In this document: piece after piece, positions 1 through 6,687 of the stretch | Layout of the letters: every line of letters begins with the position of its first letter | Numbering within the stretch: position 1 is the stretch's first letter | Origin: Acidobacteriota bacterium | Lineage (GTDB): Bacteria > Acidobacteriota > Terriglobia > UBA7540 | Direction: 5' to 3' | NCBI GenBank assembly: GCA_021784615.1 | Contig: JAJYHU010000195.1 | Location: 6,866 to 14,277, forward strand | DNA length: 7,412 nt | Notes under the pieces: generated by a model | Told to the model about the DNA's origin: nothing | Database searches by the model: none | Seen by the model: the letters and a program-made list of their open reading frames with translations, nothing else | Translations under genes and position numbers: made by a program

Positions 1-110
1 CATTTTTTTGTTCCCTGCCGCATGAAATAACGGCAGGCCCGCTTGGGCAGGGCTGGTTGAAAGTTGATTGCCGGCTCGCCCGGCGCATAACGGAAAGGAG
101 TTAAAGGTTT
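1..110 (+). promoter_or_regulatory. Leader upstream of tal with competing hairpins
   Basis: No gene is seen here. Bases 14-20 (CCTGCCG) and 31-37 (CGGCAGG) form a perfect 7-bp inverted repeat with a 10-base loop. Bases 13-19 (CCCTGCC) can instead pair with 46-52 (GGCAGGG), and 37-40 can pair with 45-48 (GCCC/GGGC), so the structures exclude one another. A third small stem pairs 70-74 with 80-84 (GCCGG/CCGGC). A ribosome site AAAGGAG lies at 94-100, ten bases before the tal ATG. The T7 run at 3-9 precedes the hairpins, so it cannot be their U-tract on the + strand; it might be the tail of a terminator whose stem lies before the window. I could not assign a convincing promoter. Confidence 0.4.
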
Positions 111-1256
111 ATGAGTGAGAATCCCCTGATAGAGTTGCCGAAATTCGGCCAGAGCGTATGGCACGACTACATTCGCCGCCAGGAAGTCCTCTCCGGCGGC
201 CTGAAGCGCCGCATTGACGAGGATGGATTGCTGGGCGTGACGTCGAACCCCAGCATCTTTGAGAAGGCGATTGCCGGCAGCAACGACTACGACGATGGCA
301 TCGCGCGGCTGGCCAATGAGGGCCTTGAAGCGGCGCAAATTTACGAGCGGCTGGCCGTGGAGGATATTCAGAGCGCCACGGACGTGTTTCGTCCCATTTA
401 CGACCGGACGGAAGGCCGCGACGGCTTTGTCAGCCTGGAAGTTTCTCCCTTGCTGGCCCATGACACCCAGGCGAGCCTGGAAGAAGCGCGGCACCTGTTC
501 CGCTCTGTCGGCCGGCCCAATGTGATGATCAAAATTCCGGGAACCAAGGAAGGCTTGCCGGCCATCGAGCAGGCACTCAGCGAAGGCATCAATATCAATA
601 TCACGCTGCTGTTTGGAATTGAGCGTTACGCGGAAGTCGCCAACGTTTACCTGCGGGCGCTTGAAAAGAGAGCCGCCGAGGGCAAGCCCATCGACCGCGT
701 GGCTTCGGTCGCAAGCGTATTTGTGAGCCGGATCGATTCTCTGCTGGACCCGCAGTTCGAAGCCAAGCTCCAAAGCGCCGCCTCGCCCGAAGAGCGGAAG
801 AAGATCGAGAGCCTTATCGGAAAAGTCGCCGTCGCCAACACCAAGCTGATCTACCAGAAGTACAAGGAAATCTTCAAGACCGCCCGGTTTGAAGCTTTGG
901 CGCAAAAGGGCGCGCGCGTCCAACGGCCGCTTTGGGGATCGACCAGCACGAAAAATCCCAAATACAATGACGTCCTTTACGTCGAAGATCTCATCGGCCC
1001 CGACACCGTCAACACCATGCCGACGGCGACCATGGACGCCTTCCGCGATCACGGAAAAACGCGAGCCACGATCGAGGAGGGACTTGATGAGGCTCGCCAG
1101 GTTATTGCTCAACTGGCCGCAGCCGGAATCGATCTTGGCGCTGTAACTCAGCAGCTTGAGGATCAGGGCGTCGAAGCCTTTGCCCACGACTACAAAAAGT
1201 TGCTGGCGAGCATCGAAGAAAAAAAAAGTCTTGGAACCCAAGCCGCTCGCAGGTAA
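111..1256 (+). CDS. tal: Transaldolase (long, Tal-Pgi/actinobacterial type)
   Basis: Transaldolase moves a three-carbon dihydroxyacetone unit between sedoheptulose-7-P and glyceraldehyde-3-P, giving erythrose-4-P and fructose-6-P, in the cytoplasmic non-oxidative pentose phosphate branch. The 381-residue product has the family blocks in order: WHDYIRR near residues 17-23, TSNPSIF at 44-50, NVMIKIPGT with the expected Schiff-base lysine at K141, SVFVSRID at 202-209, and LWGSTSTKNP followed by the NTMPTAT block near the C-terminal third. The length matches the long actinobacterial-type family. The ATG is supported by AAAGGAG ten bases upstream. The gene ends in a run of nine A (1219-1227), codes about nine further residues, and stops two bases before the pgi start. 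In many bacteria this enzyme is the N-terminal half of a Tal-Pgi fusion, so the stop here may be leaky, recent or artefactual. The function is secure; the C-terminal end is less so. Confidence 0.95.
   Translation: MSENPLIELPKFGQSVWHDYIRRQEVLSGGLKRRIDEDGLLGVTSNPSIFEKAIAGSNDYDDGIARLANEGLEAAQIYERLAVEDIQSATDVFRPIYDRTEGRDGFVSLEVSPLLAHDTQASLEEARHLFRSVGRPNVMIKIPGTKEGLPAIEQALSEGININITLLFGIERYAEVANVYLRALEKRAAEGKPIDRVASVASVFVSRIDSLLDPQFEAKLQSAASPEERKKIESLIGKVAVANTKLIYQKYKEIFKTARFEALAQKGARVQRPLWGSTSTKNPKYNDVLYVEDLIGPDTVNTMPTATMDAFRDHGKTRATIEEGLDEARQVIAQLAAAGIDLGAVTQQLEDQGVEAFAHDYKKLLASIEEKKSLGTQAARR
1219..1242 (+). other. A9 slippery run plus small stem at the tal/pgi junction
   Basis: Nine consecutive A occupy 1219-1227, read in the tal frame as GAA AAA AAA AGT. 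This contains the heptamer A AAA AAA in the phase used by -1 slippery sites. Slipping back one base gives AAG TCT TGG, and that frame is open with no stop through 1259 into pgi, bypassing the tal TAA at 1254-1256. A perfect 5-bp inverted repeat, CTTGG (1230-1234) and CCAAG (1238-1242), follows with a 3-base loop and a 2-base spacer. Long A runs are known sites of ribosomal and RNA-polymerase slippage, and also of homopolymer sequencing error. The sequence features are seen directly; any recoding is inference. Confidence 0.55.
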
Positions 1257-1258
1257 CC

Positions 1259-2995
1259 GTGCCGGCGAATCTCGACAAAAACGTCCATAGCACTCTCCGA
1301 AAGCTTGAGGCGCAAAAGTTTTCCGAGAGGCTCTGGAAGCGCGACCCGTCGCTTTGGAAATCCGAGCCCGCGGCGCAAAAAATCATTCGCAACGCGCTCG
1401 GCTGGCTGACCATTGCGCGCGACATGCGGGGGCGGCAGGACGCGCTCAAGAACTTTGCCGAGGAGGCGCGCAAGGCAGGGTTCCGGCACGCCGTTCTGCT
1501 CGGCATGGGCGGCAGCAGCTTGTGTCCGGACGTTCTGCGCGCAACCTTTGGGACGGCGCCCGGCTATCTCGATCTCCAGGTCCTGGATTCCACGGTTCCG
1601 GCCAACATCGCCTGCGTCGAGGAGTCCATCGACCTCGGCAAAACGCTCTTTTTGGTTTCCAGCAAGTCGGGCGGCACCACGGAAACTCTCAGCTTCTACA
1701 AATACTTTTACGAGCAAGTCCGCAAGTTGAAGGGCGAGAAGGCGGGTGAGAATTTCATCGCCATTACGGATCCGGGCAGTGGGCTTGAAAAGCTTGCCGC
1801 GGAGCGCAACTTCCGGCAGGTGTTCAGCGGCACCCCGGACATCGGAGGCCGGTACTCCGCCTTATCCAACTTCGGAATGGTGCCCGCGGCGCTGATCGGT
1901 CTTGACGTCAAAGACCTGTTTCGCCGGGCGGAGCGCATGATGGCGGCTTGCGGATCCGGCGTTCCCCTTCAGGAAAACCCCGGAGTCAGCCTGGGAGCGG
2001 CCTTGGCGGAAGCGGCGCGCGCCGGACGCGACAAGATCACTTTTGTGATTTCTCCCGAGATCGAAACTTTCGCCGACTGGGTGGAGCAATTGATCGCCGA
2101 GAGCATGGGCAAGGAAGGGAAAGGCCTGATTCCTGTGGCGGGCGAATCGCTCGGAGCGGCCTCGAGCTACAGCGACGACCGCATTTTCGTCCGGATGCGG
2201 CTGGCTTCCGATTCCGGCGAAGGCACGGAACAAAATCTTAAGGCGCTTGAGGATGCTGGCCATCCGGTGATTCGAATTGTGCTGGAGAGCAAGCTTGATT
2301 TGGCGAAGGAATTCTTCCGCTGGGAAATCGCGACGGCGACGGCGGGAGCGCTGCTGGAGATTAATGCTTTCGACCAGCCCAACGTTCAGGAGAGCAAGGA
2401 CAACACCAAGCGTCTGCTGGAGGGTTTCAAGTCCGATGGCAAGCTGCCCGCGGAAACCGCTGTGCTGGCCCCCGAGGGCCTTGAGTTTTACTGTGATCCT
2501 GAAACTCGCAGCGCGATCGAAAATGGCCCGCAAGGTGCAAACTCAGCAGAAACGCTTTTGGCCGGGTTCCTGAAGCAGGCTCGCCCGGGAGATTACGCGG
2601 CGGTGATGGCGTATCTTGCGCGCACGCCCGAGACGGAGAGGCGGTTGCAGGCCATCCGGCTGCGTTTGCGGGATGCGTTGCGCGCCGCGGCGACCCTGGG
2701 GTTCGGTCCCCGCTTTTTGCACTCCACGGGCCAGCTTCACAAAGGAGGCCCCAACAAAGGGCTGTTCCTTCAGATTACGGCGGCGGACCCTGGCGACCTC
2801 CGGATTCCCGGCGAGCCCTACACCTTTTCAGTTCTCAAACAGGCTCAGGCGCTCGGCGATCTCCAGTCGCTTGAAAGCAAAAAGCGCAGGGTGCTGCGGG
2901 TTCACCTGGCCCAAGACACCGAGGCGGGCCTGGAGCAACTCTTGCGGGCGCTTGAAGCAGCCGTGGCCAAGTCGCGGACGACCTCGGCTTCCTGA
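1259..2995 (+). CDS. pgi: Glucose-6-phosphate isomerase of the Tal-Pgi fusion type
   Basis: Predicted to interconvert glucose-6-P and fructose-6-P in the cytoplasm, returning transaldolase product to the Zwf substrate pool. The 578-residue frame looks like the C-terminal half of Tal-Pgi proteins: an RLWKRDPSLW block near residues 28-37, a first sugar-isomerase (SIS) region with SSKSGGTTET at 134-143, GGRYSALSNFG from 196, ESMGKEGKG and a FDQPNVQESK block from 371 in the second SIS region, and HSTGQLHKGGPNKG at 488-501 carrying the conserved His/Lys-rich phosphate-sugar motif. The GTG start at 1259 is the first usable one, but it has only a weak AGG (1251-1253) upstream, unlike the strong sites before tal, opcA and rpe. 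The frame stays open upstream into the tal A9 run. Translation may therefore depend on coupling to tal, or on a fusion product. The fold assignment is firm; the exact N-terminus is uncertain. Confidence 0.88.
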   Translation: MPANLDKNVHSTLRKLEAQKFSERLWKRDPSLWKSEPAAQKIIRNALGWLTIARDMRGRQDALKNFAEEARKAGFRHAVLLGMGGSSLCPDVLRATFGTAPGYLDLQVLDSTVPANIACVEESIDLGKTLFLVSSKSGGTTETLSFYKYFYEQVRKLKGEKAGENFIAITDPGSGLEKLAAERNFRQVFSGTPDIGGRYSALSNFGMVPAALIGLDVKDLFRRAERMMAACGSGVPLQENPGVSLGAALAEAARAGRDKITFVISPEIETFADWVEQLIAESMGKEGKGLIPVAGESLGAASSYSDDRIFVRMRLASDSGEGTEQNLKALEDAGHPVIRIVLESKLDLAKEFFRWEIATATAGALLEINAFDQPNVQESKDNTKRLLEGFKSDGKLPAETAVLAPEGLEFYCDPETRSAIENGPQGANSAETLLAGFLKQARPGDYAAVMAYLARTPETERRLQAIRLRLRDALRAAATLGFGPRFLHSTGQLHKGGPNKGLFLQITAADPGDLRIPGEPYTFSVLKQAQALGDLQSLESKKRRVLRVHLAQDTEAGLEQLLRALEAAVAKSRTTSAS

Positions 2996-3002
2996 AGCCG
3001 GG
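2983..3002 (+). other. GC-rich hairpin straddling the pgi stop codon
   Basis: Bases 2985-2990 (CGGCTT) pair perfectly with 2995-3000 (AAGCCG) around a CCTG loop. The stem extends to 2983/3002 through one T-G wobble, giving about 8 bp. The pgi TGA lies at 2993-2995, across the end of the loop and the start of the 3' arm. No T tract follows, so it is not a classical intrinsic terminator. It could mark an mRNA processing or stability boundary, or be chance in GC-rich DNA. Confidence 0.35.
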
Positions 3003-3039
3003 AACACGATCACCCCAGGAATTTAAATCGGGAAAGGAT

Positions 3040-3043
3040 GGAG
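3040..3043 (+). promoter_or_regulatory. Ribosome binding site favouring the second zwf ATG
   Basis: GGAG at 3040-3043 sits six bases before the ATG at 3050, and AAGGA lies just upstream at 3034-3038. The in-frame ATG at 3038 overlaps this purine stretch, and its nearest separate candidate, AGGA at 3017-3020, is too distant. The 3050 start is therefore preferred, which removes four residues from the longest reading. Confidence 0.6.
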
Positions 3044-3049
3044 TCTCGC

Positions 3050-4600
3050 ATGACGGATACGGCAGTACTGACCAATCCTTTGCGCGAAGGGATGCGCATT
3101 CGAAAGACGCCCGCCCCTTGTGCGATGGTGATTTTCGGCGCTTCAGGCGACCTGACGGCCCGCAAACTGATTCCGGCGCTTTATTATCTCCACTGCGAGC
3201 GGCTGCTTCCGCCGGGCTTTTCCGTGATCGGCTGCGCCAAGACGCCCTACAGCAACGAGAAGTTCCGCGAAGCGATGGCCGACGCCGTCAAGAAATTTTC
3301 AGAGAAAGCGACGGTGGATGAGCCTTCGCTCACAAGTTTTATCCAATCGCTTTACTACCTGACGGACGACTTTGGCGATGTCAAGGCCTACACCCAACTG
3401 GATGAACTGCTGAACAAGCTTGACAGCGAGCGCGGAACCAACGGGAACCGGCTCTTTTATCTTGCGACTCCGCCAAGTTCATTTCCCGTTATTGTGAGCC
3501 ATCTCGGCGCTGTCGGCCTGGCGCAGCCAAAAGAGCCGGGCAAAAGCTGGACCCGCGTGGTCATCGAGAAGCCTTTCGGGCACGATCTCGAGAGCGCCCG
3601 GGAGCTGACCGCGACGGTGGGATCGGTTTTCAAAGAAGAGCAGGTTTACCGGATCGACCATTATCTCGGCAAAGAGACCGTCCAGAACCTTTTGGTGTTT
3701 CGTTTTGCCAACGGAATCTTTGAGCCTATCTGGAACCGGCGCTACATCGATCACGTGGAAATCACCGTGGCCGAGGAACTGGGCGTCGAAGGGCGCGGCC
3801 GCTATTACGAAGAAGCCGGCTTGCTGCGCGATATGGTGCAGAATCACGTCATGTCTGTGCTCAGCCTGGTGGCCATGGAATCACCGGCGACGTTTGACGC
3901 CGTGGAAGTGCGCGACGAAAAGGCCAAGGTGATGCGGGCCATTCGCCCCATCGACTTCGACCATCTCGACGATTTTGTGGTTCGAGGGCAATACGCCGAC
4001 GGATGGGTGAAGGGCCAAAAAGTTCCAGGCTATTGCGAAGAAGCCAATGTCGCTTCAAACTCCTCCACCGAGACGTTTGCGGCGCTGAAGCTGTCGATCG
4101 ACAACTGGCGCTGGGCGGACGTGCCGTTCTACTTGCGCTCGGGAAAGCGCCTGGCCAAGCGTGTTTCCGAAATTGTGGTGCAGTTCCGGCGCGTGCCTCA
4201 CATGGTTTTCGGAAGTAAGACCGAGAATCTGGTCGAGCCCAACGTTCTGGCCATGCGCATCCAGCCGAATGAAGGCATCGCGATCAATTTCAACGCCAAA
4301 TTTCCCGCTCCCACCATGGAAATCCGTCCGGTGAAAATGGAGTTCCGGTATGCGGAGTCTTTTGGCGGAGAGCCGCCCAGCGCTTACGAGACGCTGCTGC
4401 TGGACTGTATGCTCGGCGACCAGACGCTTTTTACCCGTGAGGACGCTGTGGAGCTGGCCTGGCAACTGCTTTCTCCGCTCCTTGACCGCTGGCGGGAAGA
4501 CGGAGCAAAAGGGCTGCAATATTATGAATCCGGAAGCTGGGGCCCGGCGGCGTCGGACGCCTTGCTTGAACGCGATAAGCGGCGCTGGCACCGTCTTTAA
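3050..4600 (+). CDS. zwf: Glucose-6-phosphate 1-dehydrogenase
   Basis: Oxidises glucose-6-P to 6-phosphoglucono-1,5-lactone with reduction of NADP+ (or NAD+); it is the committed, NADPH-yielding step of the OPPP, in the cytoplasm. From the preferred ATG at 3050 the product is 516 residues, close to the usual bacterial length. Visible motifs are the Rossmann dinucleotide loop GASGDLTARK at 30-39, EKPFG with substrate lysine K174, the active-site signature RIDHYLGKE at 201-209, and RDMVQNH with H266 at the position of the catalytic base in characterised enzymes. A FYLRSGKRL block and a conserved C-terminal domain with LLLDCMLGDQTLF follow. No frameshift or missing key residue is seen. It is separated from pgi by about 54 bases and followed by opcA, whose product is known in cyanobacteria and actinobacteria to assemble or activate this enzyme. 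Cofactor preference cannot be decided from the sequence. Confidence 0.97.
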   Translation: MTDTAVLTNPLREGMRIRKTPAPCAMVIFGASGDLTARKLIPALYYLHCERLLPPGFSVIGCAKTPYSNEKFREAMADAVKKFSEKATVDEPSLTSFIQSLYYLTDDFGDVKAYTQLDELLNKLDSERGTNGNRLFYLATPPSSFPVIVSHLGAVGLAQPKEPGKSWTRVVIEKPFGHDLESARELTATVGSVFKEEQVYRIDHYLGKETVQNLLVFRFANGIFEPIWNRRYIDHVEITVAEELGVEGRGRYYEEAGLLRDMVQNHVMSVLSLVAMESPATFDAVEVRDEKAKVMRAIRPIDFDHLDDFVVRGQYADGWVKGQKVPGYCEEANVASNSSTETFAALKLSIDNWRWADVPFYLRSGKRLAKRVSEIVVQFRRVPHMVFGSKTENLVEPNVLAMRIQPNEGIAINFNAKFPAPTMEIRPVKMEFRYAESFGGEPPSAYETLLLDCMLGDQTLFTREDAVELAWQLLSPLLDRWREDGAKGLQYYESGSWGPAASDALLERDKRRWHRL

Positions 4601-4603
4601 TCA

Positions 4604-4707
4604 GGTTGCTGAAAAAGGCCACGCGCCATGCTGAGCGTAACGAAGCATCTGCAAGCGGAGGGCAAACGGGCTCAGGATGACGTCACGCGAGTAGGTTTCC
4701 AGCAACC
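4604..4707. repeat. Nested palindromic, MITE/REP-like element between zwf and opcA
   Basis: The element fills nearly the whole zwf-opcA gap, starting three bases after the zwf stop. The outer arms GGTTGCTGAAAA (4604-4615) and TTTCCAGCAACC (4696-4707) are inverted copies matching at 11 of 12 positions. The inner arms CATGCTGAGC (4627-4636) and GCTCAGGATG (4670-4679) match at 9 of 10. The core CTGAGCGTAACGAAGCATCTGC-like stretch resembles, from memory, short dispersed repeats common in acidobacterial genomes. No coding capacity and no clear flanking duplication are visible. As RNA it would fold into a long interrupted hairpin, which could attenuate or process the transcript between zwf and opcA. 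The inverted repeats are seen; the repeat family and its effect are inference. Confidence 0.65.
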
Positions 4708-4717
4708 GACCAGATCG

Positions 4718-4726
4718 AAAGGAGGG
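4718..4726 (+). promoter_or_regulatory. Strong ribosome binding site for the opcA TTG start
   Basis: AAAGGAGGG, close to a perfect anti-Shine-Dalgarno match, ends four bases before the TTG at 4731. It decides the start in favour of TTG over the in-frame ATG at 4863. The earlier residues also look like the conserved N-terminus of the family. The site lies just outside the palindromic element, so it is not sequestered by the outer stem. Confidence 0.8.
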
Positions 4727-4730
4727 AACT

Positions 4731-5885
4731 TTGCCTGTTGGGAAAAAGTTCAAATCTTTAACGGCCGGTGAACTGCAACCGGCAACGATCGCCGATCTGG
4801 AAAAAGAACTTTCCGACCTTTGGCGGTCAGCCGCTGAGGACCCTGCGGCGGAACATCCTGTCATGCGCGCGTCCGTTCTGACCCTCCTTGTTTATGTTGA
4901 AAATGAGCACGCCGGCCGCGAAACGCTCAAATTGATCAGCCAGGTGATCTCTCAAAATCCTTGCCGCGCCATCATTATGATTGCGGAAGAGACCGAGCAG
5001 CCGGAAGGTTTGACCTCCTGGATTTCCGCCCAGTGCCATCTGCCCGCATCGGGGGCAAGGCAGGTTTGCTGCGAACAGATCTGCGTCCAAGCCCGGGGAG
5101 CGGCTGTGAAAGGCCTGGACAACGTTGTCATTCCGCTGGCGGTCCCGGAGCTCCCTGTGTTCCTTTGGTGGGGGGCCGGACGCTTTGCGCCTCCGGCGTA
5201 CCTCGATCATATTCTCCGCATCACGAACCGCGTTCTGGTGGATTCAGCCCGGTTCGAGGAACCGGAGTCTGACCTGGCAACTCTGGCCCGCCATGTCGAA
5301 CGGTTCAGGGGCGCCGAGGAAGTGGCTTTTAGCGACCTTAACTGGGCGCGGCTCACGCCTTGCCGTGAACTGATTGCCCAGTGCTTTGATTTTACGGAAG
5401 CGAATTCATATCTCGGCAATCTTGCTGAAGTGAAGCTTGCGTGGGCGGAGGAAGCGGCAGGCGGCGACCGATGGGCGCAGGCGCTGCTGCTGACGGCGTG
5501 GCTAGCAACGCGGCTGGGTTGGCAGCCGGTCTCCCGCATCGTGCAGGGCGCAAGGCGAACCCAAACGCTGGAATTTCAAAAAGACGGGAAGCCCGTTCGC
5601 GTGGAGTATGCCGCGCGCAAAGCGACAGGCGGCCAGCCGGGCCCGCTCTCTGTGGTCATGAAGACAACCGGCGCGCCGGCTGCGCAATTCTCCATCATCG
5701 AGTCAAAAGAAGAAGGCACTGCCCACACGCGGGCTGAGGTCCCCGGATGTCCGCCGCGTGAAAGAACGGTTCGCCTGCACGTTCTCGATCAGGTTGGACT
5801 GGTGAACGAGGAACTCAAATTCCCGCGGCGCGATAAGATTTACGAGGAAACGCTGAGCCTTCTTGCCAGAATGCTCAAGGCGTAG
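4731..5885 (+). CDS. opcA: Glucose-6-phosphate dehydrogenase assembly/activator protein OpcA
   Basis: OpcA is a non-catalytic partner of Zwf, shown in cyanobacteria to promote its oligomerisation and activity. The 384-residue product begins with a helix-rich LEKELSDLW segment, then a RASVLTLLVYV strand typical of the family N-terminus. Next come CCEQI, the characteristic LPVFLWW segment near residues 140-150, a VDSARFEEPE segment, and a DLNWARLTPCRELIAQ block. The C-terminal half is variable, with a lone W-rich stretch and charged ends. Cysteines cluster at 78, 102, 113, 114 and 118; redox control of OpcA through cysteines is known from cyanobacteria, but whether these are the same residues is inference. 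In the last block many family members, as I recall them, have Trp where this protein has Cys (TPC). The start is a TTG with a very strong ribosome site. The position directly after zwf and before pgl fits the role. Confidence 0.88.
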   Translation: MPVGKKFKSLTAGELQPATIADLEKELSDLWRSAAEDPAAEHPVMRASVLTLLVYVENEHAGRETLKLISQVISQNPCRAIIMIAEETEQPEGLTSWISAQCHLPASGARQVCCEQICVQARGAAVKGLDNVVIPLAVPELPVFLWWGAGRFAPPAYLDHILRITNRVLVDSARFEEPESDLATLARHVERFRGAEEVAFSDLNWARLTPCRELIAQCFDFTEANSYLGNLAEVKLAWAEEAAGGDRWAQALLLTAWLATRLGWQPVSRIVQGARRTQTLEFQKDGKPVRVEYAARKATGGQPGPLSVVMKTTGAPAAQFSIIESKEEGTAHTRAEVPGCPPRERTVRLHVLDQVGLVNEELKFPRRDKIYEETLSLLARMLKA

Positions 5886-5922
5886 AAACCCGAAGCATAT
5901 TGCCTTGCCGGGGTTATGAGGG

Positions 5923-6687
5923 ATGAGTGAAACACAAATTCGAACCTTTCCAAACCTGGAAGAACTGAGCCGTGCGGCGGCTGACCGTTTTGCCACGCTG
6001 GCCATTGAGTGCGCGGGCAAGGGGAAAATCTTCTCGGCGGCGCTTTCCGGCGGCAAAACACCGCAGACTTTTCTCCGCTTGCTGGCGAGACCTGAATTTT
6101 CCAGGCGCATTCCATGGGAGAATACGCATCTCTTCCAGGTTGACGAGCGATGTGTTCCTCCCGATCATCTGCAGAGCAATTACCGGATGATTCGTGAGTC
6201 TCTGCTCGCCGCCGTTCCAGCCGCCGCAGCCAACTTCCATCGCCTGGAAGCCGAGCAGGCGGATCGCGACGCGGCCTGCGAGGAATACGCCGCGGAACTG
6301 GGAAGCACCATGGTGCCTGCTGAGGCCGAGGCCCCACGATTCGACCTGATCTTTCTCGGCATGGGACCCGACGGGCACACGGCTTCGCTGTTTCCGGGCT
6401 CAAAAGCGGTGGCTGAGCGCAGCAGGTGGGTTTGCCCGAATTATGTTGAAAAACTCCAGATGCATCGTTTGACGCTGACGTATCCGGTTCTCAATGCTGC
6501 GTCGGCGGTTGTGTTTGTAGTGTCGGGCGCGGACAAGGCCGAGGCTTTGCGGCAAGTGATCGCGGAACCGTGCAACCTGGATCTTTACCCGGCGCAGGGA
6601 GTTCAGCCCGGCAAAGGCAAGGTGGCTTGGTTTGTGGATGCCGCTGCCGCACGCCTTCTCGATACGGCTCAAAGGAGCGCTTCTTGA
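5923..6687 (+). CDS. pgl: 6-phosphogluconolactonase (DevB/SOL type)
   Basis: Hydrolyses 6-phosphogluconolactone to 6-phosphogluconate, the second OPPP step, removing the reactive product of Zwf. The 254-residue protein has the complete family signature set: SGGKTP at 42-47 (phosphate-binding loop related to glucosamine-6-P isomerases), a DERCV block followed by SNYRMIRESLL, and GMGPDGHTASLFPG at 146-159. This length and the HTASLFPG form separate it from NagB deaminases and from the unrelated beta-propeller lactonases. The ATG at 5923 is the first possible start, because an in-frame TGA lies at 5917-5919. GGGG at 5910-5913, nine bases upstream, is only a modest ribosome site, so coupling to opcA translation, 37 bases away, is likely. 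Its stop TGA overlaps the rpe TTG start. Confidence 0.95.
   Translation: MSETQIRTFPNLEELSRAAADRFATLAIECAGKGKIFSAALSGGKTPQTFLRLLARPEFSRRIPWENTHLFQVDERCVPPDHLQSNYRMIRESLLAAVPAAAANFHRLEAEQADRDAACEEYAAELGSTMVPAEAEAPRFDLIFLGMGPDGHTASLFPGSKAVAERSRWVCPNYVEKLQMHRLTLTYPVLNAASAVVFVVSGADKAEALRQVIAEPCNLDLYPAQGVQPGKGKVAWFVDAAAARLLDTAQRSAS
6671..6677 (+). promoter_or_regulatory. Ribosome binding site for the rpe TTG start, inside pgl
   Basis: AAAGGAG lies within the last codons of pgl, six bases before the TTG at 6684. The start and the pgl stop share the sequence TTGA (6684-6687), a stop-start overlap that suggests translational coupling. This fixes rpe at 222 residues and excludes a 38-residue upstream in-frame extension, which runs through pgl coding sequence and has no family similarity. 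Confidence 0.82.

Noticed and set aside
1..37. Intrinsic terminator made of the T7 run and the 14-37 hairpin
   Set aside because: On the + strand the T run precedes the stem, and on the - strand the stem is followed by A, not T. Neither orientation gives a stem followed by a U-tract.
64..91. Possible promoter, TTGATT (64-69) and CATAAC (86-91) with a 16-base spacer
   Set aside because: Each box matches consensus at only about four of six positions, and the predicted start would fall inside or just after the tal ribosome site.
1862..2533. Open frame of 223 codons on the - strand opposite pgi
   Set aside because: It lies wholly opposite a well-supported gene, shows no family motif and has low-complexity Arg/Gly-rich composition typical of antisense frames in GC-rich DNA.
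4055..4591. Open frame of 178 codons on the - strand opposite the 3' part of zwf
   Set aside because: It is a shadow of zwf with no motif and biased composition.
4678..4685. Perfect 8-base palindrome TGACGTCA as an operator
   Set aside because: It lies at the edge of the inner arm of the repeat element, downstream of zwf, with no promoter context and no second copy in the window.
5887..5915. Weak stem AACCC (5887-5891) with GGGTT (5911-5915) in the opcA-pgl gap
   Set aside because: Five pairs across a 19-base loop, with no T tract, is not convincing as a terminator or a translation switch.
5916..5930. Tiny four-codon frame ATGAGGGATGAGTGA overlapping the pgl start
   Set aside because: It is too short to support as a gene or leader peptide and is probably chance.
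6570..6683. N-terminal extension of rpe by 38 codons from an upstream ATG
   Set aside because: The added residues overlap pgl in another frame and resemble nothing in the family. The TTG at 6684 has a good ribosome site and gives the normal epimerase length.
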